Positions 26,274 to 35,458 are shown, counted from the first letter of the stretch. The stretch is 64,000 bases of DNA from Gallintestinimicrobium propionicum (GCF_025567525.1 NZ_JAOQJY010000013.1:1-64000); one strand, 5' to 3'. The notes: a model not told the origin generated them from the sequence alone. Translations and numbers: made by a program.

Positions 26274-26300
26274 TTAGCACTCATTTGTCCTGAGTGCTAA
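26274..26300 (-). promoter_or_regulatory. CIRCE operator (HrcA binding site)
   Basis: TTAGCACTC and GAGTGCTAA form a perfect 9-bp inverted repeat with a 9-bp spacer, exactly the CIRCE consensus. It lies at the predicted start of the groES transcript, so HrcA repression of heat-shock expression is expected; hrcA itself is not in the window. Confidence 0.97.
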
Positions 26301-26311
26301 ACACTATATGT

Positions 26312-26340
26312 ATATTATGTTTCTTCGGTCGATTATGCAA
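26312..26340 (-). promoter_or_regulatory. groES-groEL promoter
   Basis: On the minus strand, TTGCAT (26335-26340) and TAATAT (26312-26317) are spaced by 17 bp. Transcription would start just before or within the CIRCE operator. Confidence 0.6.
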
Positions 26341-26597
26341 CACAGCTGAGCGCCGTTCATGTTCTATTTTCTTTTATTTTCTTTTATTTTCTCGTTATTT
26401 CTTTCATTTTCATATCAGGTTTATGAAAGTGGAATTTCATACTTTTTTTAGAATTTCACTCTGCCGCAGCAGGATCCCCACAGAGTATTTTGCATCGTAT
26501 GGGCAATTTCATTTCTTATACGCAAAAATTCTATACACAAAAAGGCACATGCAAAAGCTGTTACCCTTTTCCATGCGCCCTGTATTTTCCATTCCTG
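26341..26597. other. Non-coding AT-rich gap between groES and efp
   Basis: This stretch holds runs of CTTTTATTTT-like sequence and no frame that resembles a protein. A weak hairpin with GAAGC arms lies near 26646-26672, before the efp stop. Apart from the groES promoter and the palindrome at 26598, I see nothing here. Confidence 0.5.
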
Positions 26598-26632
26598 ACA
26601 ACAGAAAGTTCGTAGAACATGCATTCTATTGT
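26598..26632. repeat. Dispersed palindrome, copy 3 (diverged left arm)
   Basis: It begins ACAACAGAAAG and ends with the conserved GCATTCTATTGT. It lies 78 nt after the efp stop codon. Confidence 0.7.
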
Positions 26633-26710
26633 TTCAGATTTCGAAAGCTGCTTCCTGTATAAAGAAGCTGCAGCCTGTCGATAAACCAGTCTGTCCAATA
26701 TTGCCAGAAT

Positions 26711-27268
26711 TTATACTCTGGACAGATATTCACCGGTTCTGGTGTCGATCTTGATGACATCGCCTTCGTTTACGAACAGCGGTACATAAACCTGTGCGCC
26801 GGTCTCAACGGTAGCAGGCTTATTTGCGCCAGTAGCGGTATCGCCCTTGAAGCCAGGCTCGGTCTCAGTAATTGCCAGCTCTACGAACAGAGGGGGCTCC
26901 ACTGCGAATACGCTGCCGTTATGAGAACAGATCTTGCAGACTTCATTCTCTTTTACGAACTTCAGAGCATCGCCGATGGCATCCTGGTTCAGAGAGATCT
27001 GGTCATAGGTTTCCATATCCATGAAAGTATACAGATCGCCGTCGTTGTACAGGTACTGCATATCTCTTCTCTCGATACGGGCAGTAGGACATTTCTCAGT
27101 AGGACGGAAAGTCTTCTCAACAACACCGCCGCTCTTAATATTCTTTAACTTGGTTCTAACGAAAGCAGCGCCTTTACCAGGTTTAACGTGCTGGAACTCA
27201 ATAATCTGGTAAATATTGCCCTCAAACTCAATGGTAACGCCGTTTCTGAAATCACCTGCAGAAATCAT
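26711..27268 (-). CDS. efp: Translation elongation factor P
   Basis: The 185-aa factor rescues ribosomes stalled on polyproline. Three beta-barrel domains of normal length are present. The loop that contacts the peptidyl-transferase centre reads FQHVKPGKGAAFVR, with lysine near position 32 at the tip. Domain II/III blocks NFKGDTATG-type (here GFKGDTATGANKPATVETGAQVYVPLF) and IKIDTRTGEYLSRV close the protein. It stands alone between the groES promoter region and the two-component system. Confidence 0.98.
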   Translation of the reverse strand: MISAGDFRNGVTIEFEGNIYQIIEFQHVKPGKGAAFVRTKLKNIKSGGVVEKTFRPTEKCPTARIERRDMQYLYNDGDLYTFMDMETYDQISLNQDAIGDALKFVKENEVCKICSHNGSVFAVEPPLFVELAITETEPGFKGDTATGANKPATVETGAQVYVPLFVNEGDVIKIDTRTGEYLSRV

Positions 27269-27336
27269 ATAAAATCTTCCTCCTAAATAATCACGGTTTC
27301 AATACTATACAAGTGTATCCTAAAAAACCTCATATT

Positions 27337-28875
27337 TCAACTGTTTTTTTCAGAAATTGCAGGGGTAATCTCCGATTCTTCCCCGGCAAGCTCCAGTTCA
27401 AACCAGAACCTAACGCCGTTTTCGTAATTGATTACGCCGTATTTCTGGTTCATCGACTCCATAATTGCCTTGACGATCGACAGTCCGATACCGCTTCCGC
27501 CGTATTCCCTCGTTCTCGCCTTGTCCACCTTGTAAAACTTCTCCCACAGATGCGGCAGGGAATCCTCCGGGATCGGCATACCGGTATTGAACACCGAAAC
27601 TCTGGCATGTCCGTCCATTTCCTCGATCTTTACCTCGACAACCTTTTCTTTTTCGCAATGGTTGACTGCATTGGAAAAATAGTTCATCAGGACTTCTTCG
27701 ATCTTGAATTCATCGCCCCAGACATAGATCTCCTTCGTCTGATCCATATGGACGAAAATGCCGTTCTGCTTCGCAAGAAGATCTGCGGACTGCAGATAAT
27801 TGTGCACAAGTGCCGTGATATCAAAGCGCTCCATCGAAACAACATCGTTGCCGGATTCGAGCTGGTTGAGCGTCAGAAGCTTTTTGACCATGTTGTTCAT
27901 CTTCGCCGCTTCGTCCACAATGACGTCGCAGTAAAATTTCCGGCTCTCCGGATCGGAATTGACGTCCTCCAAAAGTCCCTCCGCATAGCCCTGGATCAGT
28001 GCGATCGGCGTTTTTAACTCATGGGAAACGTTCGACAGAAACTCCCGACGCATCTGGTCGATCTCTTCTTTTTTCTGGATGTCCTTTTTTAATTCATTGT
28101 TCGCCGTTTTCAACTCTGAAATCGTATGCTCCAGCGTATCGGAAAGCTGATTGATATTCTCGCCGAGAATGCCGATTTCGTTTTTGCTGTTTCCGCTGTA
28201 ACGGGCTTCAAAATCCAGATGGCACATTCGTTCCGAAATGTCCGCCAGCTGAAGAATCGGCGTCGTCACCCTGCGGGAAACAATCCAGATCACAATACCG
28301 CTGATAATTGCTGAGAAAATACCGACGCTTGCAAGGAACGTATTCGCAATTTTCGCACTGTCCCGGATTCCTTCCAGCGCACTTCTTACAATAAAAAAGT
28401 ATCCGCCCGTCAGAATGCCCCAGCTTTCTATATATTCCATTTGCGCCCGACTGTCTGAAACGCGTGCGACAATATAATTATTGCCGTTTTCCATAATCTC
28501 GTACTTCTCGCCGCTTAATGCAAACAGATGCTGTAAAAGCTGCTGCTTCAAAAATTCAGAACCGCCGCCGGAGTCCGCAACCACCTCGGAATTCGCATTA
28601 AGCACGAGCAGAGACAAATTATACTTCGAGCACTGCTGCTGGAGAGAAAGCTGATATTCGTCCGTATCAATCTCGTCGTTTGCGACCGCCTCTCCCAGTT
28701 CCTCATACATCCGCATCAGAACTGCTTTTTTATTCGAGATATAATATTTCTGCAAAAACCCGCTGTTTAAAAACCAGCAAAGCAGAATCGTCCCCGCCAT
28801 CAAACCGATAAAAATCCCTGCAAACTGTTTGCGGATGGACGTCCGCTTTGCGGTCTTTTTCTCTTTTTTATGCAT
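27337..28875 (-). CDS. Two-component sensor histidine kinase
   Basis: The 512-aa protein has a basic cytoplasmic start, a first membrane helix (about residues 22-45), an extracellular sensor region (about 46-165), a second helix (about 170-200, SVGIFSAIISGIVIWIV) and a HAMP domain. The histidine box FLSNVSHELKTPIALIQGYAEGLLEDV follows, with ATPase motifs YFSNAVNHC, GTGMPI-type (NTGMPIPEDSL) and GGSGIGLSIVKAI. It overlaps its response regulator by 8 bp. The architecture is like PhoR/VanS-type kinases; the signal is unknown. Confidence 0.94.
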   Translation of the reverse strand: MHKKEKKTAKRTSIRKQFAGIFIGLMAGTILLCWFLNSGFLQKYYISNKKAVLMRMYEELGEAVANDEIDTDEYQLSLQQQCSKYNLSLLVLNANSEVVADSGGGSEFLKQQLLQHLFALSGEKYEIMENGNNYIVARVSDSRAQMEYIESWGILTGGYFFIVRSALEGIRDSAKIANTFLASVGIFSAIISGIVIWIVSRRVTTPILQLADISERMCHLDFEARYSGNSKNEIGILGENINQLSDTLEHTISELKTANNELKKDIQKKEEIDQMRREFLSNVSHELKTPIALIQGYAEGLLEDVNSDPESRKFYCDVIVDEAAKMNNMVKKLLTLNQLESGNDVVSMERFDITALVHNYLQSADLLAKQNGIFVHMDQTKEIYVWGDEFKIEEVLMNYFSNAVNHCEKEKVVEVKIEEMDGHARVSVFNTGMPIPEDSLPHLWEKFYKVDKARTREYGGSGIGLSIVKAIMESMNQKYGVINYENGVRFWFELELAGEESEITPAISEKNS

Positions 28876-29545
28876 CGAGCTTATACCCCATTCCCCAGAT
28901 CGTCTTGATCAGTTCGCCTTTATCTCCCAGCTTGCTGCGCAGCTTTTTTACATGTGTGTCGATCGTGCGGGCATCGCCGAAATAGTCATAATTCCATACG
29001 TTATTCAGTATCTTTTCTCTTGAAAGAGCGATTCCTCTGTTTTCCATAAAATAGGTCAGCAGTTCGAATTCCTTATAGCTTAAATCAACATTCCTGCCGT
29101 CGATCTCCACCATATGCGCCGCTTTGTCCAGATGGATTCCTCCAACGTCCAGCACCTCATTTTCCTGTGCGCTTTTGCCGGTGCGGCGCAGAATCGCCTC
29201 TACTCTCGCTACCAGAATCTTCGGGCTGAACGGCTTGGAAATGTATTCATCCACGCCCAGATCAAAGCCCTGCAGTTCATCCTTTTCATCGCTTCTCGCC
29301 GTCAGCATGATAATCGGCACTTTGGAATAGGATCTGATCTCCCGGCATACCTGCCAGCCGTCCATCTTCGGCATCATCACATCCAGAATCATCAGAGCGA
29401 TATCCTGATGGGCAAAAAAGACATCCAGTGCCTCGCTTCCGTCTCCTGCTTCCAGTACCTCAAAATTTTCTCTCTGCAAAAAGTCTTTTACGAGTTTGCG
29501 CATTCTGTTCTCATCGTCTACCACAAGAATCTTCTGTCTGTCCAT
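28868..29545 (-). CDS. OmpR-family response regulator
   Basis: The 225-aa protein has an N-terminal receiver (KILVVDDENRMRKLVK; phosphoacceptor Asp in ALMILDVMMPKMDG; Lys in ISKPFSP) and a C-terminal winged-helix DNA-binding domain (about residues 130-225, with YKEFELLTYFMENRG and VKKLRSKLGDKGELIKTIWGMGYKL). It is the first gene of the pair with the overlapping kinase gene. A MATE efflux gene lies 175 bp upstream on the same strand and could be a target, but nothing in the sequence proves this. Confidence 0.95.
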   Translation of the reverse strand: MDRQKILVVDDENRMRKLVKDFLQRENFEVLEAGDGSEALDVFFAHQDIALMILDVMMPKMDGWQVCREIRSYSKVPIIMLTARSDEKDELQGFDLGVDEYISKPFSPKILVARVEAILRRTGKSAQENEVLDVGGIHLDKAAHMVEIDGRNVDLSYKEFELLTYFMENRGIALSREKILNNVWNYDYFGDARTIDTHVKKLRSKLGDKGELIKTIWGMGYKLDA

Positions 29546-29719
29546 ATATCCTCCTCATCTGCCGCAGCGCGGCAACCATCATCACTCATCTATCCGCAGT
29601 GTAGCAGAAAAATATGTCAGAAATGTGAACTTGCGATACCAAGGGCAAAAAGTCAGAACTCCGATGTAAGCTTGTTTACAGGAGGTTGTTTGACCTTTGT
29701 ACAGGTATCCCCAAACCGC

Positions 29720-31075
29720 TTACAGATGCTCCCGTTTTCCGGCAAAGAAATCTTCCACCCGCCGCATAACATACAGATACGCCGGAATCAGGAACAGATC
29801 TGCAAACAGCCATGCCAGCGGGTTTGCAAAGCACACGCCCAGAAATCCGAACACCGGAACAAGCACGACGCCTGCGATACCGCGGGCGATCATTTCACTC
29901 ACGCCGGAGAAAATGGCCAGCGTGCTGAAGCCGATTCCCTGAATCAGGAAGCGGACGTTGTTGACAAGAATCAGGAACGTATAGCTTCCGCTGTTGATCA
30001 GAAGCATCTGCTGAATCCGGTCCATCAGCTCCGGATCGGTTCCGTCCACAAATAAAAGCGCCATATACTTACCGGCAACTGCCAGGATACCGAATGCAAT
30101 AAGTGCATACACGATCCCGTAAATATTTGCCATCCGAAGTCCTTCGCGGATTCGCTTCGGCTTCTTCGCGCCCATGTTCTGCCCTGCCCAGGTCGCCATC
30201 GTTGCGCCCAGCGCATCGGACGGGCAAACGAAAAATCCGCTGATTCTTCCGGAAGCCGTAACCGCTGCAACCGCAGTGGAACCGAGCGTATTGACCGCGC
30301 TCTGCAAAATAACGCTGCCGATCGCCGTAACGGAATACTGCAATCCCATCGGAACACCCATTCCTGCCAGACGAAGCATCAGTTCCGGGTCAGCCTTTCC
30401 TTCTGTTCCCTGCATCCGCAAAATCTCGTATTTGCGGATCATATAGACCAGACAACAGATACCGGAAATTGCCTGAGAAATCACGGTTGCCAGCGCTGCG
30501 CCCGCAACACCCATTTTCAGTACCAGAATACAGAACAGATCGAGTACAATATTTAACAGTGCCGACATCACCAGAAAATAAACCGGTGTTTTGGAATCTC
30601 CCATCGCACGGATAATCGCTGAAGTCAGATTGTAGAGAATTGTCACAGGAATTCCCGCAAAAATGATGACGATATACATCCATGCATCGTCGATGATATT
30701 TTCCGGTGTCCGCATCCACTGCAGGATATTTCTGCACAGAAGCACCGTCACGATCGTGAGCACCACTGCAAAGATCACAGATACCCATGCACTGTTGGCT
30801 ACACAGCGGCGCATTCCGCTCTCGTCCTTTGCTCCAAACCTCTGCGCAATCGGAATCGCAAAACCGCTGCAGATTCCCATACAGAACCCGATAATCAAAA
30901 AGTTGATCGAGCCGGTGGAGCCTACCGCCGCCAGCTGATCCACGCCCAGAAACTTTCCAACGATCGCAGTATCCACCAGACTGTAAAACTGCTGGAATAA
31001 ATTTCCCAGTAAAAGAGGGATAGCAAATTCCAGAATCAGTCTTCCGGGCTTGCCTTCTGTCATATCCTTTACCAT
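29720..31075 (-). CDS. MATE-family multidrug efflux transporter
   Basis: The 451-aa protein has twelve hydrophobic segments and MATE-type repeats: PLLLGNLFQQFYSLVDTAIVGKFLG in helix 1-2 and the corresponding block GVPMGLQYSVTAIGSVILQSAVNTLG in the second half. MATE pumps export cationic drugs or metabolites using Na+ or H+. It lies upstream of the RR-HK pair on the same strand. Substrate cannot be predicted. Confidence 0.94.
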   Translation of the reverse strand: MVKDMTEGKPGRLILEFAIPLLLGNLFQQFYSLVDTAIVGKFLGVDQLAAVGSTGSINFLIIGFCMGICSGFAIPIAQRFGAKDESGMRRCVANSAWVSVIFAVVLTIVTVLLCRNILQWMRTPENIIDDAWMYIVIIFAGIPVTILYNLTSAIIRAMGDSKTPVYFLVMSALLNIVLDLFCILVLKMGVAGAALATVISQAISGICCLVYMIRKYEILRMQGTEGKADPELMLRLAGMGVPMGLQYSVTAIGSVILQSAVNTLGSTAVAAVTASGRISGFFVCPSDALGATMATWAGQNMGAKKPKRIREGLRMANIYGIVYALIAFGILAVAGKYMALLFVDGTDPELMDRIQQMLLINSGSYTFLILVNNVRFLIQGIGFSTLAIFSGVSEMIARGIAGVVLVPVFGFLGVCFANPLAWLFADLFLIPAYLYVMRRVEDFFAGKREHL

Positions 31076-31221
31076 AAAAAATCCCCTTCCCTTTGTAAAT
31101 TACTCTGTGTAGTATATACCACAGACAATTTCAAAAGCAATGGGGATTTTTGCATTTTACATGTAAAAAAATGATCCTTCTATTTTGTGGCACCAAACGG
31201 CGCTGCACATTGGATTGCACG

Positions 31222-31737
31222 TCATGATCCGATCCGTTTCCAGACCTGTACCGCAAAATCTGCTGCCGCTGCCTCATCTGCCCGATCCGGATGCAGCATC
31301 GCCCGGTCGAAATTTCGGATCATAGCCTGAATCTGTTCGGTATTTTGTCCGCTCTTTGCCATTTCCTCGTAGCGTCTGCGCACCTGAATCGGCATCTTAC
31401 CCTGGCAGAGAAATGCATCCATATATTCATTATCTTCCGGAATCCATGTTTTTACCCGGTCGATCACCTTCTGGTAATAGGCAGGATCGTTTCCCATCCC
31501 GCAGGTTCCGAACAGGGCGATCTTTTTGCCATGCAGACCTGAAAGCAGTTCTACTGTCTTTTCGTCACAGTCGCCTCGATCCACCCAAAAACCGACAAAA
31601 TAAAGCTCCGCGTCCTTTTCCCGATATTCGTCAATATTTTTTAAGTCCTTGGAATCGCCAGGAATCGCCGCAAAAATCTGTGTTGCAAGCTTTCTGGTAT
31701 TTCCTGTCTGACTGGAGTAAATCACAATTGTCTGCAT
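31222..31737 (-). CDS. Flavodoxin-family protein
   Basis: The 171-aa protein begins with the FMN phosphate-binding motif VIYSSQTGNTRKLA, and has flavodoxin loops at FVGFWVDRGDCDEKT and LFGTCGMGNDPAYYQ. The C-terminal 60 residues are helical and rich in Asp, Glu and Ala, longer than in small flavodoxins. It probably shuttles electrons to an anaerobic reductase. GAGAAAGGAG precedes the ATG, and copy 4 of the dispersed palindrome lies immediately upstream. Confidence 0.88.
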   Translation of the reverse strand: MQTIVIYSSQTGNTRKLATQIFAAIPGDSKDLKNIDEYREKDAELYFVGFWVDRGDCDEKTVELLSGLHGKKIALFGTCGMGNDPAYYQKVIDRVKTWIPEDNEYMDAFLCQGKMPIQVRRRYEEMAKSGQNTEQIQAMIRNFDRAMLHPDRADEAAAADFAVQVWKRIGS

Positions 31738-31755
31738 AAAGTATCTCCTTTCTCA

Positions 31756-31789
31756 ACAATAGAATGCACGCTCTGCAGCATTCTATTGT
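31756..31789. repeat. Dispersed palindrome, copy 4 (inverse orientation)
   Basis: The arms ACAATAGAATGC and GCATTCTATTGT are intact; the centre is one base shorter and reads in the opposite orientation to copy 1. Its last base is shared with the TGA stop of the J-domain gene, and it fills the gap to the flavodoxin ribosome site. Confidence 0.88.
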
Positions 31790-32583
31790 CATAAATGATA
31801 TCCTGCCGGCATACCGCCGCAGCATAATCCCCCGCCTCCACAGCAGAGGTTGCAGATCAGGTTTGCCAGACACAGCTTCCAGCAAAATCCGCTGCCACTG
31901 GATACCGGCATTCCACCATACTGCGTCTGTCGTCCGGTATACCAGCTGCCGCCGGACTCCATCCGCTGCCGCCAGCCTGCGTATTCTGCGTTCTGCGGTT
32001 CCATCTCCGTCGCCTTTTTCGCCTGTTCCAGCGCCGCCGCATTATTTCCAAGTCCCTGATTTGCGATGGAGCTGTAATAATACCACTGCGCGCTGTGCTG
32101 CGGAATATTGTTCAGCACATTCAACGCTTCTTTATAATGTCCACTGCTGATATAGTTAAGCGCAGCCCTGAAATAAACGGATTCTTCGTCATCCGCACCG
32201 GCGTTTGACCGTCCATAGCCATTCTGTCCATAGCCGCCCGCTGAACTAAAGCCGCCAAAGCCAAAGCCGCCGAAAAAATCATCGAACCCGCCAAAATCAC
32301 TATAACCTCCGTAGCCATTCTGTGCATTCCCGCCATTTCCATAGCCGTTGTTCCCGTAGCCATAGCCCTGATTGCCGTAAGGGCTGCTGCCCTGCTCGCG
32401 CTGCTTCATGATCTGCTGGTACGCCTGCTGGATTTCTTTAAATTTTTCTTCCGCCTGCGCCTTGTTCGGATTGTTGATATTGGCATCCGGATGATACATC
32501 CGGCTCAGTTTCCGATATGCCTTTTTGATTTCTTCCTCCGACGCATCCTGAGACACGCCAAGTACCTGATAAGGGTCACGCAT
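31789..32583 (-). CDS. J-domain protein with Gly-rich linker and Cys-rich tail
   Basis: The 264-aa protein opens with a J domain (residues 1-70: PYQVLGVSQDASEEEIKKAY and the HPD motif in RMYHPDANINN), which stimulates DnaK. A Gly/Asn/Tyr-rich linker follows (about 75-125), then a TPR-like helical region (about 130-200). The end is an unusual hydrophobic cysteine-rich tail, with seven cysteines between about residues 232 and 256 including LCCGGGGLCCGG. The tail could bind metal or anchor to a membrane. Its start overlaps the DUF5685 gene by 8 bp, the last of a three-gene unit. Confidence 0.85.
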   Translation of the reverse strand: MRDPYQVLGVSQDASEEEIKKAYRKLSRMYHPDANINNPNKAQAEEKFKEIQQAYQQIMKQREQGSSPYGNQGYGYGNNGYGNGGNAQNGYGGYSDFGGFDDFFGGFGFGGFSSAGGYGQNGYGRSNAGADDEESVYFRAALNYISSGHYKEALNVLNNIPQHSAQWYYYSSIANQGLGNNAAALEQAKKATEMEPQNAEYAGWRQRMESGGSWYTGRQTQYGGMPVSSGSGFCWKLCLANLICNLCCGGGGLCCGGMPAGYHL

Positions 32584-33421
32584 CCTTTTGTTTCCTCTTT
32601 TTCTGTATCATCTCATAACGGCACCATACGCCGGAATACAGGATGTTGCGTAAAATTTCCGCATGCTCCAGTATCGGAAGCTTTTCAAATATTCTGGAGC
32701 ACTCCGCCATCATCATCTGCAGAATCTGATAGGCTTCCTGTTCGAATGCTTCGTCATCGGAAAGCTTCTTCCTGCGCAGTAAAAATACGTTGTAATTGCC
32801 GTCTTTTTCGTCCTTTTCCATATCCTCGTAGGCATCCATCAGATAAATAAACTTTCCGAGGAAAAATCCCATCCTGCGCAGGTCGTCTTCCCATTCATCC
32901 TTCCGACAGGCGAGGATTTCGCCCATAATTTCGCCAAAACAGCCGCTCGCCAGATCCACGTCAGGCTCCTGCGCCTTTTCGTACAGATGGATGTGCTCCA
33001 ACAAGGTATAAATATGCTCCGCTTTCTCCGGATAGCGCGCTTCCACCATTTTGTCACGGCCGCGCAGCGCTGCCGCCCGCAGACGCCCTTTCCATTTGCG
33101 TTCGTCCGTCCAGTCGTCCAGACATTTATAATAAGACAGTAATAGATTCATATCCGCCGCGTAATCGGTAAACACGCTCCGACTCGTCGCATGCGCTTCA
33201 AACGGATGCGCCACGCATTTGCAGGTGGAGCTTTCCACCGGCTCGTCATACAGCGCAGACAAAAGCAGCGCAACAAACGTCATGTCGTAGCTTAACGTCA
33301 GCTGTCCGCGTCTGCCGAAGCGTTCTTTCAGGCTCTGGCAAAGCCCGCAATAATAGGACTGATATACGTCAAATTCCCGAAATTTCAATTCTTGTTTATT
33401 TACGATAATATATCCAAACAT
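32576..33421 (-). CDS. DUF5685-family protein
   Basis: The 281-aa soluble protein resembles the uncharacterised DUF5685 family. It begins MFGYIIVNKQELKFREFDVYQ and then YYCGLCQSLKERFGRRGQLTLSYD, with a CxxC that could bind metal, and the rest is helical. A repeated Asp-rich helix (YLMDAYEDMEKDEKDGNYNVF) recalls prenyl-synthase-like folds; this is only a resemblance. It is sandwiched between the zinc-ribbon membrane protein (7 bp upstream) and the J-domain protein (8 bp overlap), suggesting a joint function. Confidence 0.7.
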   Translation of the reverse strand: MFGYIIVNKQELKFREFDVYQSYYCGLCQSLKERFGRRGQLTLSYDMTFVALLLSALYDEPVESSTCKCVAHPFEAHATSRSVFTDYAADMNLLLSYYKCLDDWTDERKWKGRLRAAALRGRDKMVEARYPEKAEHIYTLLEHIHLYEKAQEPDVDLASGCFGEIMGEILACRKDEWEDDLRRMGFFLGKFIYLMDAYEDMEKDEKDGNYNVFLLRRKKLSDDEAFEQEAYQILQMMMAECSRIFEKLPILEHAEILRNILYSGVWCRYEMIQKKRKQKDA

Positions 33422-33428
33422 AGGCTTC

Positions 33429-33836
33429 TTAACTCTTCTTTACAAATCTGGTATTGCATTTAGGACAGCGGATTTCAATTTTGCCGCGCCCCCTGGGCAC
33501 ACGGATTTTCTGTTTGCAGCCAGGGCATCTGTAAATATGGTAAATTTTGCGCTGTGCAAGCTGGGATTTCCAGGAAGCAAGCTTTCTCCGGATTCCCGCC
33601 GTCATCTTCAGATATTTCTGGTTTTCCGCGTAGCGCTTTGAAATATTTTTGGAAAACATCCGGAAATAATTGTAGACGATTCCGATCACCGCCAGCAAGA
33701 ACCATGCCTGATTTCTGGAAAACAGGGAAATGATCAGAAACACCATGCTGACTGCCGAAAGCATCTGTCCCATCTGATCTGCCCCGTAGCGTCCCTGCAT
33801 AAACTGCATCATTTTATTTTTCCAATTGTTTTTCAT
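33429..33836 (-). CDS. Small membrane protein with C-terminal zinc ribbon
   Basis: The 135-aa protein has two adjacent hydrophobic helices (about residues 25-62), a basic stretch, and a C-terminal zinc ribbon with CPGCKQKIRVPRG and CPKCNTRF. The ribbon would face the cytoplasm. The ATG at 33836 follows AGAGGCAGC. It is first of the unit with DUF5685 and the J-domain protein. It has no family name I can give with confidence. Confidence 0.75.
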   Translation of the reverse strand: MKNNWKNKMMQFMQGRYGADQMGQMLSAVSMVFLIISLFSRNQAWFLLAVIGIVYNYFRMFSKNISKRYAENQKYLKMTAGIRRKLASWKSQLAQRKIYHIYRCPGCKQKIRVPRGRGKIEIRCPKCNTRFVKKS

Positions 33837-33889
33837 GCTGCCTCTCATTCCGCCGCCAGGTTTGCGGCTTTCTCTTCTGATACCAGTCT

Positions 33890-33917
33890 ATCTTACTGCA
33901 TTCCGCCCAAAATGCAA
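33890..33917 (-). promoter_or_regulatory. Possible promoter of the zinc ribbon-DUF5685-DnaJ unit
   Basis: Minus-strand TTGCAT (33912-33917) and TAAGAT (33890-33895) are spaced by 16 bp, about 54 bp upstream of the first gene. The match is modest. Confidence 0.4.
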
Positions 33918-34073
33918 TATACCAGTCGGGAATTAAATATTAAAAAAGGATAAACTTTCCTTCGACATCCCGTTTTCCACAATGCTGCGCACCGCCCATC
34001 CTCAGTCAACATACGCCGCACGCTGCGCTTCCTATACGGAAAAAAACTGGCTGCCGCCCCACAGCGTCGCTCG

Positions 34074-34934
34074 TTACATTTCCTCCAGCATGGAAAACAG
34101 TAGTGCAGTCCCGGCGCCTGCCGTCAGGCAAAGCAGGCTCACTGCCGACGTTTTCGGATTTCCAAACGCAGAAAACGGCACAATCACCAGCGTCGCCGCC
34201 AAAACAATCCCGATGATCCCATGAAACACAACCGAGTAATGTCGTTCCAAAAGCCGCGTGATCTGTTTTGCCAGAAGCACCATCGTCACGCCTGCGCTCA
34301 GCACCGCCGGAACAACCGCAGGCAGGTACACTGCTCCGACGTCTTCCATAAACGGCGTATAGAGCCCAAGCGGCATCAAAAGTGCAGAAAAACTCATTCC
34401 GGGCACAATAATGCTGAGCGCCACACAAAAGCCGCAGAACAGATTTCCAAAAAGCCCCTGCGGAATCGAAACGCTGATCCGACGCACGAGACTCAAAAGG
34501 ATCAGCACCGTAAAAAACGCCCCCGCCAGCGTATACAGATCCCACCTGCTCCTTCCTTTTTCTCCTGCCTCCCGAAACATCGACGGCAGCATTCCGACGA
34601 TCAGCCCGACAAACAGGCACACCGACAAAACTTCATAGCGTGTCAGGAAAAATCCGATCGCACGCGCAGAGAGCAAAAATCCGCCCGCTGCCCCCAAGAG
34701 CACCGGAAGCAAAAGTCTGCCGTATTGTGAAAGTGCCTCCCTGGGGTTTGACAAAAATGCCATAATCGGTTCGTAAATGCCAAACACTACGCTTAAAACA
34801 CCGCCTGAAATTCCCGGAAGCACTGCCCCGATCCCGATCATCGCGCCCTGCAGCAAATGCAGCACAAACTTTTGCAGCTCCGATCGGTCTGTCAAACTGC
34901 GACGGCACTCCGGATTGCTTTTCTTTTTTGCCAT
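34074..34934 (-). CDS. DUF368-family membrane protein (undecaprenyl-phosphate translocase-like)
   Basis: The 286-aa protein has about eight hydrophobic segments and the DUF368 signatures GAMIGIGAVLPGISGGVLSVVFGIYEP near the N-terminus and SIIVPGMSFSALLMPLGLY in the second half. DUF368 proteins (PopT) have been implicated in returning undecaprenyl phosphate to the cytoplasmic side for wall synthesis. The ATG at 34934 follows AGGAGGTCAG. Confidence 0.88.
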   Translation of the reverse strand: MAKKKSNPECRRSLTDRSELQKFVLHLLQGAMIGIGAVLPGISGGVLSVVFGIYEPIMAFLSNPREALSQYGRLLLPVLLGAAGGFLLSARAIGFFLTRYEVLSVCLFVGLIVGMLPSMFREAGEKGRSRWDLYTLAGAFFTVLILLSLVRRISVSIPQGLFGNLFCGFCVALSIIVPGMSFSALLMPLGLYTPFMEDVGAVYLPAVVPAVLSAGVTMVLLAKQITRLLERHYSVVFHGIIGIVLAATLVIVPFSAFGNPKTSAVSLLCLTAGAGTALLFSMLEEM

Positions 34935-35061
34935 CTGACCTCCTGATCCGTACAAACAATTCTTGCTGGAACGTTACAAGTTCACACGCAGCATTTCATT
35001 CGTAATATTATTTTATGGGGAAAAAGGTATAAATATGCGTTAAATCGAAGCAGCAAAGGCA

Positions 35062-35090
35062 TTGACATGCCGTCTGTAAACCTTTATAAT
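35062..35090 (+). promoter_or_regulatory. Consensus promoter of ssrA
   Basis: TTGACA (35062-35067) and TATAAT (35085-35090) are exact consensus boxes with a 17-bp spacer, 12 bp before the mature 5' end of tmRNA. Confidence 0.92.
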
Positions 35091-35102
35091 AATTCTGATC
35101 AA

Positions 35103-35458
35103 GGGCTAGTCAAGGTTTCGACAGGGGTCTTGCAGCTGGAGAAGCTATCCGCAGGTGATGCGTCAAATCACAAATTAAATACAAACGCTAACAACGAATT
35201 AGCATACGCTGCCTAATGGCAGCTGTCCGACTTAGAGCACTCACACTTTAAGACCCGGGCATCAACTATGTGAGAAACGATGCAGGTTAAGCTTTGTCCC
35301 TGCAGGCGTATCATGAAGCTACCGAATGGATCAGGGTGTCTGCTCCCGGATTCAGGAGGGAACGTGCCGGAGCAAGACCGGCGGCAAATAGACAGACTAT
35401 GATAGTAGAAGGACAGGGAATGGGCTTTTGGACACGGGTTCGACTCCCGTCTAGTCCA
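35103..35458 (+). ncRNA. ssrA: Transfer-messenger RNA (tmRNA)
   Basis: The ends form a tRNA-like acceptor stem: GGGCTAG at 35103-35109 pairs with CTAGTCC at 35451-35457, and the T-arm GGGTTCGACTCCC is at the 3' end. The 5' part has the typical CAAGGTTTCGACAGGGG. The tag frame ends ANNELAYAA followed by TAA (35187-35216); the resume codon upstream is not certain. CCA is not encoded. tmRNA with SmpB frees stalled ribosomes and tags their products for proteolysis. Confidence 0.97.

Noticed and set aside
26294..26662. A 122-aa plus-strand frame upstream of groES
   Set aside because: It runs over the groES promoter and a palindrome copy, has no ribosome site and shows no family resemblance.
34006..34620. 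A 204-aa open frame on the minus strand inside the DUF368 gene
   Set aside because: It is a shifted frame of the DUF368 gene, which has clear family motifs and a strong ribosome site; the alternative protein has no recognisable domain.
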